A stretch of DNA of 64,000 nt, taken from NCBI GenBank assembly GCA_018136815.1, contig CM030942.1, forward strand, positions 2,989,546-3,053,545, read 5' to 3'. Shown here in pieces: positions 44,900 through 54,489 of this stretch; the stretch's first letter is position 1, and every line of letters starts with the position of its first letter. The notes below the pieces were generated by a model. The model saw only the letters and a program-made list of their open reading frames with translations, was not told where the DNA came from and ran no database searches. The position numbers were made by a program, and so were the translations under genes. The DNA comes from Isochrysis galbana. Its lineage: Eukaryota > Haptophyta > Isochrysidales > Isochrysidaceae.

Positions 44900-46353
44900 T
44901 CGGCCCGTCGGCCCATGTGCACTACTTTGGGTAGGGGTGGGGAGGGGAACACACACAAAAACCGAGAGTCGCTTCTACGGACTGTTTCTCTTCTTGGTGC
45001 CTTGGGAAACTGCGCGAATTTCGCCCTTTCCGTCGAAAAGTGGAGGGGGAGGCGATGACGTCCCCGACCAAACCGAACACGCATACCTTCGCCGCACTCC
45101 AGAAGGTGTGTGGCGGCGGTCCGCCCCTCCGCCCGTGGCCCGTGGGGGAATCGGTCGAGACAGAAGTCTGTGAGGATGTATCTCCATGCCAGTAGATACA
45201 GGATCTCCCCTGAGGGCGCGGCGACGATGCTTTCGGTAGTATGAAGAGTCTGTGCCCGTGGCTTTTTTCGGTAAAGCTTCTCCCAAAAAGAGTCATTGCC
45301 GGGGCCTTCCCAGAAGGGTACTCCTAGCTCCTAGTATGGTTGTGTACTCTCCCTCCCCGAGGGTTTTGAGATATGCTAGCGCTTCGGGGACTTGCGCTCC
45401 CGCAAGGGATCCCATGCGTATTAGTACACTCTTTCTTCTGTTTATTCTAGCCCCGGTAGCGGTCCCATAGATCTCTAGAAGATGCAACGCCCTTCCAAAT
45501 GATTCGAACGAAGGAGTTAGCTAGAATTTGCGTGTCGTCCGCAAACTGCGAAAGTCTTAGCTCCCTAGGTCCTATCGTGATTCCCCTCATCTCGGGATCG
45601 GCGTTAACTAAACGTGTTAGGCGTTAGGCGTTAGGCCCTCGGCCACTAAGAGGAAGGCGAGTGGCGATAGCGGGTACCCTTGGGGCATGCCACAGTGTAT
45701 CGTGAAAGGATTGCCACGCCTACCATTCGCCTTGATCCATCGAGTCGGGAGTGAATCCACGTTTGTTAAAAAGCGCTAACCACCTAGCACCTAGAGTAGC
45801 CCGGGCCGAAGCCCAACCAAAGCTTGTATCGCTCTATGGTGATAATCCCAGCTGACTCTATCAAAAAGAAGCTTTTTCCCAGTCAATCGCCAGAGCTATA
45901 GCGGCATAGGCCCTCCTCATCCGTGTCATCGAGGTATGCTTGCACCAACTTCAAGAGATGGGTGGCTTCACCTATCATACGTCTAGGCACAAACCCCACT
46001 TGTTCCTTGGAGATTATCGTGTGAATCGACTTCTGACACAGAAGAATCGCTACTAGGAATAGGTTCGCAGATAGCCCGACAGGGCTCGGGGGGGGGGGGG
46101 GGGGGGCAGGTGCAGCTTGCGCTCGGGTTGCTTCCGAAGGGCACCCCCTCCGCCCGGTGAGCCGAACTCCAGAGGTGGTGGCAGGCTCCTTCTCCTTTCC
46201 TGTCTGCTCAGTACTGCCTTGGGGGAGAGCGCGTTCCAAACCCACCGCGCAGCGCGTCCAATCGCGCTGCCGCTCTCGCTTGCGCCAGTCTCGGATGTTG
46301 CACACTCTTACCCTGCACTCCCCGAGGGCGATGGCCCCACCGGTGAATGGCAC
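44900..46353 (-). pseudogene. Degenerate LINE (non-LTR) reverse transcriptase
   Basis: Read on the minus strand, successive frames give IISKEQVGFVPRRMIG (about 46010-45960), DWEKA..FDRVSWDYHHRAIQ (about 45880-45800), GRRGNPFTIHCGMPQGYPLSP (about 45730-45670), LRLSQFADDTQILA with the catalytic FADD (about 45570-45530), and ATGARINRRKSVLI (about 45460-45425). This is the normal order of reverse transcriptase blocks in plant/algal L1-like elements. Stops and frameshifts separate the blocks, so it is inactive. A G20 run at about 46089-46106 and a frame to 46353 lie at its 5' side. An upstream endonuclease was not found. The 3' part toward 44900 is too decayed to assign. Confidence 0.8.
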
Positions 46354-46814
46354 GCCACCTCGGATGCCTGCGGCGTTGGAGCCTCCACCTCTCCCCCCCC
46401 CCCCAGCTCATCGTCACCTTCGCGGAAGGGGGGCTCCTTGTAGGGGTCCCTTGCGCTCATCGCCCACGCTCCCGCGAGCCCCTCGGCACAGTTTATACCG
46501 GGGTGGGCCCGCTCACCTGCGGACCACCTTAACCCTAGTACTACTATATGCCTAAAAACGGGATTTTGAGTGCATGAATATCGGTTGTGGGGCTCTGTGA
46601 GGCCCATATTTTTGGCTGGGAGGCCAGCACATAGGCAGACCACTAGAACCCCCTAACTAAGCACTAAGCAGCATTAGCATAAGTAAGGGCATGAGCTTAA
46701 AAAATACTTTTTACGTGGTGCGAAAACGCCGAAATCACGAAATTGGTCAAAAACGAAAAAAACCCTCCGACTACTCCATAAGACAACGGTGGCACGAAAA
46801 AAAGCACTGACTGA

Positions 46815-47020
46815 AGATGGTAGTAGGCGCCGGTGCCGTCATTGCACGCCAAGCCCACCTGAGTTGGGAGCGTTTGGGTGACTCCATTGCACACTCTGCA
46901 TGGTCGTGGGGGGCGACTGAAGATGGTAGTAGGCGCCGGTGCCGTCATTGCACGCCAAGCACCTGAGTTGGGAGCGTTTGGGTGACTCCATTGCACACTC
47001 AGCATGGTCGTGGGGGGCAG
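46815..47020. repeat. Tandem duplication, period ~102 bp
   Basis: GACTGAAGATGGTAGTAGGC and AGTTGGGAGCGTTTGGGTGA occur in both copies (about 46809-46914 and 46915-47018) with only a few differences, ending in a G24 run at 47017-47040. Confidence 0.9.
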
Positions 47021-47039
47021 GGGGGGGGGGGGGGGGGGG

Positions 47040-47930
47040 GCGTTCGCGCAAGCAGAGAGAGAGAGCGCAGGGGCAGGGGGCTCCCGCCAAGGTTTTCGTG
47101 GCAACGTTCTCCCGCGCTTCCAAAACCAAGCACAATTGACGAATTTATTACAGGTACTTGTGCCCAAGCCGGTAGGGGGCCTCATATCAGCCCTAGAGGG
47201 CCCCTATAGCCCTCCCACGGCCCCTAGAGGCTCCCTATATAGCCATATGTACTATAAATAGCTTCATCGTCCACCTGGCACCTGGTGGATTGGCAATGGA
47301 TTGGTGGATTAGGCATATACGAGGGTTAAGAGATAATTTGTTCCCATGGGGCGGAGGCGCCTCGTGCTCGTGCGGCCCTCCCCCCAGGCTCCGATTCCCC
47401 CCCGGGGAGGCCTGTCGTTCACGCCTTCTGGCACGAGCTGAGCCATCCTCACATCCTGCTGCTCAGGCCCGGCGGTGGTGGCGGAGCTGTTGGGGGTGAG
47501 AGTGGGGGGGGGGGGGAGGAAGGGGGGGGGGGGTACGGAGCAGGGAGGGGACCGGCTATTTTTGGTTATATGGGGTGGGGTGGGGGGGTACTACAGGAGG
47601 GGGGGGGGGGGCGGGGGGGAACAAGCTCCCAGAGTGGATGGATATAGTAGCAGATGGAGATCTCGAGTGGGGGAGGGGCGGGGGGGGAGAGGGGGGGGGC
47701 GCGGGGGGAGAGGGAAGGGGGGGGGGGGTGCAAGGGGGATGAGCGGCGCCGCGAGAGCCGCCGGGTGCGGGGACCGCGAGAGAGAGGGCCCTCCCTTCTC
47801 TTCCTCTTCCTCTTCCTCTTCCTCATCTTCTTCCTCTTCTTCTTCTTCTTCTTCCTTCACCTCATCCTCTCTCTCTCTCCCTCTCCCTCTCCTCGGCGAG
47901 AGGGTGGGGGGGGGATGCCGAGCGAGATCC
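47040..47930. other. Intergenic: G-rich and purine-rich low complexity
   Basis: Multiple poly-G tracts between 47505 and 47730 and TTCCTC repeats at 47795-47855. Frames here are Gly/Glu/Arg repeats and not genes. Confidence 0.6.
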
Positions 47931-47940
47931 GTCCATCCGT

Positions 47941-48215
47941 CCCTCTCCTCTCTCCTCTCTCCTCTCTCCTCTCTCCTCTCTCCTCTCTCCTCTCTCCTCT
48001 CTCCTCTCTCCTCTCTCCTCTCTCCTCTCTCCTCTCTCCTCTCTCCTCTCTCCTCTCTCCTCTCTCCTCTCTCCTCTCTCCTCTCTCCTCTCTCCTCTCT
48101 CCTCTCTCCTCTCTCCTCTCTCCTCTCTCCTCTCTCCTCCTCGTCTCTCTTCTCTCCTCTCTCCTCTCTCCTCTCTCCTCTCTCCTCTCTCCTCTCTCCT
48201 CTCTCTTCTCTCTTC
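47941..48215. repeat. (CTCTCCT)n heptanucleotide array
   Basis: About 38 copies of a 7-bp unit with two interruptions near 48138 and 48200. Because 7 is not a multiple of 3, every frame translates into the same seven-residue repeat, explaining the long open frames across it. Confidence 0.95.
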
Positions 48216-48289
48216 TCTCCTCATCTCTGTCACCTCTCCCTCGATGGACCTGTCCTCTCTTCACACCGCGTCTTCTTCTCTTACTCTCT

Positions 48290-48798
48290 CTCTCTCTCCC
48301 TCCCTCCCTCCCTTCTTTCTCTCCTCTTCTTTCGTGCTAACCTTCCTATATACCCTCCCTGTCTCTCTCCGCCTCTCCGTCGCTCCGTCTCGCACCCCTT
48401 CCCTCTTCTTCTTCTCTTTCTCTCTCTCTCTCCCCTCCCTCCCTCTCTCCCCCTCTCTCCCTCCCTCCCTCCCTCTCTCTCTCTCTTCCCCTCTCCCTCC
48501 CCCCCCCCCCCCCCCCTCTCTCTCCCGCTGTCCCTCCCACACCCTCAATCTCCTGCTATTCCCTCTACTCGAGATCTCCATCTTCTACTATATATCCACT
48601 CGAGGAGCTTGTTCCCCCCCCCCCCCCACTTATCCCCCCCCCCTCCCCCTCCCGTCCCTCCCTCTCCTCAGCCCCCCCCGCGCCCCTCCCACACTCCCCC
48701 TCGCTCTCAACCTTGCCACCTCCACTCTCCCGGCCCGCCTCCCAGCCCTCCCCACCCGCCCACCCTCGCACATTCCCTGCCCCTCTTCCCTGCCTCCG
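48290..48798. promoter_or_regulatory. C/T-rich leader before the 48.8-kb gene
   Basis: CTCC- and CCCT-rich coding-strand sequence with poly-C at 48498-48517 and 48615-48655, running into the ATG at 48799. Likely 5' UTR/promoter by position. Confidence 0.4.
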
Positions 48799-49587
48799 AT
48801 GGCCGACGAGAGCGGAAGTCCGACAGAGTACCTACTCTCTCCCAATTCTCCCCCCAGCTCTCTGGAGCGCGTGGGCGTGCTGGCCGCCGGACTACTCGTC
48901 GTTTTTGCGCCCTACCTGCTGGGTACCGCGATCGTCAGCCTGGCTGCCTTCCCCGCAGTCCTGGGAGGAGCAGTCGTGGGAATGCAGCCAGCTGCCGTCC
49001 TCCTCACCGTTGTCACCTACATGTGCGCCGACTTCCTCTCCAACTTCCTGCAGCACCCGCTGCTGAAGATGGACTACGGTGTCTTCAATCGGCTATTGGG
49101 TCGCCAGGTTGGACGCAACTGGTGGGGCACGCGCGCGGAGCACATTGTAGGCGTGGCCATCTGCCTTGCTTTCGTCGACCACCTCTCGCAAGGCGTGTTC
49201 GAGCACTACCTGGGTGAGCCGCTCGAATTCGAGACCAACCCGGCCGCGTTTGTGGCGCACACGTGGGCTTTCATCTATTCAGGGGTCGCCCTCTTCACGC
49301 TGTTCACGAGCGTGCTCAACCCCAACGTCGCCGATGGACATCGCTGGCAGGAGTTCAAGCAGGAGGCCTATGCATCGTACGTTGGCGCGAATACGGCGTG
49401 GTTTGAGCCATTTGCACATGCCTTGGTGTATAAGGTCGCCGGCCAGCATGCAGGTGATAGCTGGGTGGCCGGCGCGCTCCTCCCGGCTACGCTCGCCTAC
49501 ACCACGGTGAAGGGCGTCGGCTGGAACGACTGGGGCCGCGCTGGGCTGAGTGATCACGAGATGGTCATCAATAAGCCAGTCGCTTAG
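48799..49587 (+). CDS. Polytopic membrane protein of unknown function
   Basis: ATG at 48799 (CTCCGATGG), 262 residues, one exon, stop TAG. The frame upstream of this ATG is C/T low complexity and excluded. Three to five hydrophobic segments are visible: 24-60 (VGVLAAGLLVVFAPYLLGTA and on), 64-85 (AAVLLTVVTYMCADFLSNFL), about 115-132 (HIVGVAICLAFVDHL), about 153-175 (WAFIYSGVALFTLFTSVL) and a weaker one near 220-235. Charged connecting loops include FNRLLGRQVGRNWWGTRAEH and DGHRWQEFKQEAYAS. Acid and histidine residues (DFLSNFLQH, DHLSQGVFEHYLG) sit near the membrane faces. I recognise no family. Codon use and clean start and stop look like a real gene. Confidence 0.75.
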   Translation: MADESGSPTEYLLSPNSPPSSLERVGVLAAGLLVVFAPYLLGTAIVSLAAFPAVLGGAVVGMQPAAVLLTVVTYMCADFLSNFLQHPLLKMDYGVFNRLLGRQVGRNWWGTRAEHIVGVAICLAFVDHLSQGVFEHYLGEPLEFETNPAAFVAHTWAFIYSGVALFTLFTSVLNPNVADGHRWQEFKQEAYASYVGANTAWFEPFAHALVYKVAGQHAGDSWVAGALLPATLAYTTVKGVGWNDWGRAGLSDHEMVINKPVA

Positions 49588-50540
49588 ACGCGCGACGTGC
49601 ATTGCAAGATCAGCAAGGGTGGCAGTCACGCGAGGCGATAATGGTTGATTCACAGTCGATCGTGGACGGCAAGGCACAATCTCCTTTACTGTGAACAAGG
49701 GAATTTGGCGACATTCGGTGGAACAAGCTGGGTATTGGCAAACCTCGTGAAGCGGTAGATCAACAAGTACTAAGTCAATACGCGTGCACCTTGCCGAAAG
49801 GCAACAGGTTCCCTCCACCCTGTTTGTTCCAGGTGTGCTAGTTGCCGAATGTCTATGTTTTGCCTCGGAGTGCATGAAGGTTCCGGCTGGCTGCGCTCTC
49901 GTGTCTCTGACCACCAGCACATAACACTATGAGGAAAATTCATTGATTCATTGAAGCCCGCGTGCCATCGACTGCTCTATCACAGAATATAGACTACAGA
50001 ATGCGCGTGTGAGTTGTTTTGCCTGTGGAGTGCGGAATGCGTGTGCTAATGAAAAAAAAACCTTTTAAATTCTCGCCTCGCGCGTGGCCATGGGGTTAAC
50101 TACTGTAGCCACGCCCATTTCCCTTCCTCTCCCTCACTTCCCGCCTTGCGGCGACTCCCCTCGTGCTCTACTTAGGGGCCCAGGTTGCGGGGGCGGCGGG
50201 GTCGGGCGTGGTGCACCGGCCCCCGGTGGTCTGTTCTCGCCTTCCTCCTATGCCTCCGGGTGGCCCGTCGGAACTGTCTTGCAGACGTTGTTGTCTCGTC
50301 GTTGGTGAGTTGTCTTTCGCTCGTAGCGCTGTCGTTTTCGCGCAGGTCTTGTTCGGGGAGAGAGGTGTGCTCCGATCTCAGGCGAGTTTCTCGGCGAGGC
50401 CGAGTGCTGTCGCCACGAGGCCGAGGTTGTCGTTCATTTGCAGTTTGCCCTTGGCGTCTTCTGTAAATATTGGTGCGCAGAGCTCCGACGGTTTTTTGAT
50501 CTTAGGTTTTCTGCCCCGGGCCGCCGCGCGTGTGCGCTCT
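49588..50540. other. Intergenic 3' of the membrane-protein gene
   Basis: No gene or clear repeat recognised. Confidence 0.5.
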
Positions 50541-50549
50541 AGGCGTAGG

Positions 50550-50665
50550 GGTTGGCAGAAATATCCAAAAAATCGGACCCAAATATCCAGCAAAAATATT
50601 CCCAAAATATCCGCCAAGCTACCCAAATACCAAATATCCAGGAAAATATCCGGCTCATGCGCTAT
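50550..50665. repeat. CCAAATATCC minirepeat cluster 1
   Basis: AAATATCC or close variants occur about eight times within 105 bp. A similar cluster lies at 51325-51420. Confidence 0.8.
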
Positions 50666-51320
50666 AAATAGCAACACGCGTTCACGAGCTATAGCTGTTG
50701 CGCCATGCTCGTGTGCCGGGTGCGGCGGGGATTGCTTTGATTTTCGAGCTCTAGCTCTAGCTAGCCTTCATGTTCCTTCATACAACTACATTTGACATTT
50801 GTTTGTGATTGATGATGGTTGACCTCTTGACCTCATGGAAACCACAACACACATCACACGATACACGATACACGATCACGACTACTGGCGTTGATTGCGG
50901 TTGTATCGCGTACCACCGTGCTCATTTGCGTGCGCAGGGCGTTGCGTTGTCGCGGTGGCTAAGGGCACGCGGCGCGGCTGCTCGGCTGCGAACGAGCGGT
51001 GCGAGCACACGCGCGAGCGTTGCGCGTGTGCTGCTCGGCCAGGCGTGCCGTGTGGCGTGATGGCAGCGGGCCTGGGGCCTGGGGGCGGTAGGCGGGAGTA
51101 GGAGGCAGGAGGCAGGAGCAGGCCTTCACCTCTGCGCATCGTCTTGCCCGCAGTCTATGTCTGTCGCAATCATCTACAATATTACATATTCAGCCACTTT
51201 ATTCACGTATCCACCATACTACTTTCTATGGGACTTCGCTGGTGACCCCCTAGCAAGCCACGAGCCCCTCAATGGTTTTGTTTTCTTGATTGGGGGGTTT
51301 TGTTTTCGCTCAAGCGCCCC
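50666..51320. other. Intergenic
   Basis: Contains ACACGATACACGAT minirepeats at 50855-50880. No gene recognised. Confidence 0.45.
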
Positions 51321-51324
51321 TCGA

Positions 51325-51420
51325 CCACCCAAATATCCGTCAAGTATCCAAGGCTCCCACCCAAATATCCAGGAGATATCTAATATCTAATCCTGCCAAA
51401 ATCCGCCCAAATATCCAATG
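51325..51420. repeat. CCAAATATCC minirepeat cluster 2
   Basis: Four CCAAATATCC-type units plus variants. It begins a few bases beyond the likely splice donor of the gene at 51429-51977, so it would be intronic. Confidence 0.8.
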
Positions 51421-51428
51421 GTACTTAC

Positions 51429-51977
51429 CATAGTTGTGTAAGAATCCACTCGTTTTTTGAACTGAGCCGCCATTTTCGCATACTCTCTCGCCTGTCGGGC
51501 TACCCCTGGGGTCTGGTGCTCTTGCATTAGTTTAGTCATTTTGGACTCAGTTCTTAACTCTTTCGATCTCACTTCGGCAAGTTCCTGCAGGTATTTCAAA
51601 GTGGTGATTAAGATCCCGACGTAAATGCTGTAGTACGACAGCCACTGAGCTGTTTCGCCCGTTTTGGGGTTCCCTTTGTGAGCTTTCGATTCTTTTAGCA
51701 ATCGGTCGAACCGTTCTTGGGTTCCCTTGAATCTTGCAAATGCCTCCTTCATAGGCGAGGGCGGCGGCGGCGAGGGCGAAGAGGGGGAGGGGGATGGAGG
51801 AGGAGGTTGCCCGGTGGGAGGAGAAGAAGGTGGTCGCCCGGTGAGAAGATGAAGGGGATTATTCAGAAGTTTTGTTACCAAGCCATGTAATGATCCAGTC
51901 ACCGGGACTACAGTGTCGGGAGTATGAGTGAGTGCGAGGGTGGAGAGGCTACCCATGTTTGAATTAGTAGCAGCCAT
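51429..51977 (-). CDS. Proline-rich / helical protein of unknown function, first exon
   Basis: ATG at 51977 (TATTATGGCT). The exon runs 183 codons to an ATG|GTAAGTACC consensus donor at 51428; the frame would also read through for 13 more codons into the AAATATCC repeat (ending YLGGFWQD), less likely to be protein. Residues 1-50 are Thr/Ser/Leu-rich, 50-78 a proline tract (TGQPPPPSPSPSSPSPPPPS), and 79-183 a helix-rich region (FKGTQERFDRLLKESKAHKG, KYLQELAEVRSKELRTESK, ARQAREYAKMAAQFKKRVDS) with one moderately hydrophobic part (YYSIYVGILITTL). No family recognised and downstream exons not found. Confidence 0.5.
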
Positions 51978-52560
51978 AATATTGAGTGGCTGGCTCCGCG
52001 CGGGGGGGGGTGCAAGTGGCCGCGCCCCTTTAAAAAATTCTCACAGAGACCTCTTGAAGGGCGTGTCTCCGCGAAAAAGCGGGCGAGACGACGTCCCCGC
52101 CGGAGAGCAACCCCCCCCCGGGTTGACCCCAACCGGCGGCGGCGGACTGATGCTGTCCAATGCTTCCGCAATAACCTGCATGGCGGTACCTCAACCCGTC
52201 CATGGCGGAATGGAAAACAGTCTTAGATCAATGGTTCAGCCGCACCCCCTTAGGATTTCAACATAGGAACATCGGAGGACCTCCTACAAGCGGCAAGAGG
52301 CCTGGACCTACGACACATCACCTAAAGTAGCTTAACCTCTTAGTCGGGATCACAGCGTTTATTAAAGAGGAGCCTAAGAGATTTAAGTGAGGATAACCTG
52401 AGCCAACACCGACACATAGGACGAACCACAGTCTCCCGCCCCCTTCTCTCCAACTCCTGGCCGAAGCAGCGCGCGCGGCCCTTCCATTTGTAGACATGGT
52501 TGAGCACTGTGAGGTGGGTGTCTGACTTTACTCAAATACTAGAAGATTTTTTTGTACCGG
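51978..52560. other. Intergenic
   Basis: No gene recognised. Poly-G at about 52001-52011 and poly-C at 52111-52119. Confidence 0.45.
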
Positions 52561-52562
52561 GA

Positions 52563-52850
52563 GCGTATTTGGAAACGAGGGGTACCAAACGAAGGCATAC
52601 GACCTCGGAAGGGAATCACATTCCAGGAGCACTCCGGAGTCGAGGGGGCGGAGGGAGAGGTGGGGTCGAGGGTCGACAAAGAGGGAGAGCAGGAGGAGGG
52701 GTACCTGTGACGCGGCCGAGACTGGGGCCGCCCCCGCGCCTTCACCCTCCCTCGCCCTCCCACCCCTAGGACTGGGACTCCCTCGTGGTGGCCCCGCATC
52801 GCGTATTTGGAAACGAGGGGTACCAAATGAAGGCAAACGACCTCCCCTGA
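52563..52850. repeat. Direct duplication, spacing 238 bp
   Basis: GCGTATTTGGAAACGAGGGG followed by TACCAAA(C/T)GAAGGCA(T/A)ACGACCTC occurs at 52563-52605 and 52801-52843. Confidence 0.9.
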
Positions 52851-53082
52851 GCTGGCCTCCAGGAGCCTCCAGGGGTCGCCAGCAAGCAGCTGCAGGCCTG
52901 GCGCAGGCACGCCATCGCGCGTGCCGCAGGAGAGAGGAGAGGGAGCGCGGAGAAGGGGGTGGGCGGAGCGAGGGCTCCGCCCACCGAAAAATATGTAAGT
53001 CCCGCACCTGTTTACAGGAGAAGTCGGGACTTAGGACGCCGCCAGCCCGGTAGGCGCAGGAGGAGAAGGGGAGAATGGATCA

Positions 53083-53270
53083 CCGGGGGGGGGCGCGGGC
53101 CACCGACCATATCTAAGCCCTTTTCCACTATCCCCCTAGTAGTGCACGGGGGGAGTCGCCTGATGGCGGGGGGGAAAGGGCCGGCGGAGTGGGGGTGTAG
53201 AAAGTTTTGCTGCGTGAGTAGAAAGTAGAGGGTCCACGGCCGCGTGTGCGGTGAGACTATTAAGAAGAAG
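53083..53270. repeat. Dispersed repeat A, copy 2 (probable LINE 3' UTR)
   Basis: Matches 8450-8640; see copy 1. It lies directly 3' (minus-strand sense) of the LINE fragment at 53271-53470. Confidence 0.8.
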
Positions 53271-53470
53271 AAAAAAAATATTATGTATCTCCAAGCTATT
53301 ATGTAGAGAGCTTTTAGGCTGTCGGGGGTGGTCGCGTTCGGGTATGCAAATAGTCTATCCTTCGTTTTCTGCTTCCTTGACCTATTTGCGTCTGGGGTAT
53401 AGTCGGCGATTGCATCTATGGCGTCAAAGATTTTCCTCGTCGCGGGGCACCACGCTAGGTGGAGGAGTTT
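53271..53470 (-). mobile_element. LINE C-terminal fragment
   Basis: Minus-strand frame reads LLHLAWCPATRKIFDAIDAI, then TKDRLFAYPNATTPDSLKAL and ALYIIAWRYIIFF. The H..WCP..R.I pattern is the end of a zf-RVT-type domain after a non-LTR reverse transcriptase. The upstream catalytic part is absent. The family differs from the family D ends at 29-33 kb. Confidence 0.6.
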
Positions 53471-53689
53471 TGTTTTTGAGGCTTCGCATAGGGAGGGGAG
53501 TTTTGTGTTTTTGAGGCTTGCGAGCTGATATGAGTACTGATATCGGTGCGAGCTCCAAATCCATGAGAGCTCGCAAGCTGACGAGACATCTTTGCTGGGC
53601 CTTGGGCCTCCCCTGCCTCGCTGCCCCTCGCTGGTGCTCCCGAGCTTCTGGGGTCCCCACGCTGCACCCGTCTGCCTGTCGACCAGGGG

Positions 53690-53955
53690 GGAGGGGGGGT
53701 TGGAGCGCGATGGGCTGGCCATGGGGGGGGTTGGAGCGATGGGCTGACCACGACTGGCCTGGACGCGCGAGGCAAGCAAGCCTGCCAGTGAGAGAGTGGA
53801 GAGTGGGTCAGTAGGGCTGTCTGCTCCTGGCAAGCCATCAGGCATGCGAGGAGCATGAGTGGTTCCTCCTCCATGGCGGGGGAGGAGTGGAGAGAGGGGG
53901 GGGCCTCGTGCCCCCCCATGGGCGAACCAAGTATAAACTTAGTTGCGGCCCCGCA
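53690..53955 (-). repeat. Dispersed repeat C, copy 2
   Basis: Inverted relative to 21541-21785; shares the KFILGSPMGGHE-like frame and flanking text. Contains an internal GGGCTGGCCATGG/GGGCTGACCACGA duplication at 53708-53752. Confidence 0.75.
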
Positions 53956-54489
53956 AATGAAATAAGGAAGGGATACCAATCAAAAACACAATATGTCACT
54001 TGTCATCGATGGTCGATGCACGTACGCGCGCTCACACACGCCCCCAACGCGCTAGATTGAGGACAATAGACAAAAGGGGCCTCAGCACGCATGCAGATCG
54101 AGGCGGGCAGAGCAAGAACTATAGATCGCAGGGACGCCAGTCATGGGCACCACACGATCCATCACTACGGCATGCGCGTATACATCTCCGGCGCATACGA
54201 GGCGGTGGGCGAGCTAGCATCTCTGAAGTTGCAGGAGACTAGAACAAGAGAGGGGATTGAAAAAAAAGTAAAGTGCCTTCGATCACTCATGTACACGAAT
54301 ACATTCAGGCATCGTCGGTGCAAGACATTTCGATGAATCATCTTGAGACCGACAGGTTTGCGCGAAGGTCGAGGCGAGGTGCATGACGGTGGCAGGTCGT
54401 CGCGCAAGCCCTCAACGAAGCTTGTTGAGCACCACGCCCACTGGCGGAAGGTGATGAAAGATGTCAGTCAACTCAAACCGTGGACGGTA
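53956..54489. other. Intergenic 3' of the SHxW/LRR gene
   Basis: No gene recognised; should include the 3' UTR of the minus-strand gene ending at 54490. Confidence 0.5.

Noticed and set aside
47941..48215. Regular repeat array considered as CRISPR
   Set aside because: Seven-base unit with no spacers; host is eukaryotic.
47475..49217. 580-residue open frame
   Set aside because: Translates G-runs, the heptamer array and C/T tracts into SSLLSPL-type repeats; the real gene in the area is in another frame from 48799.
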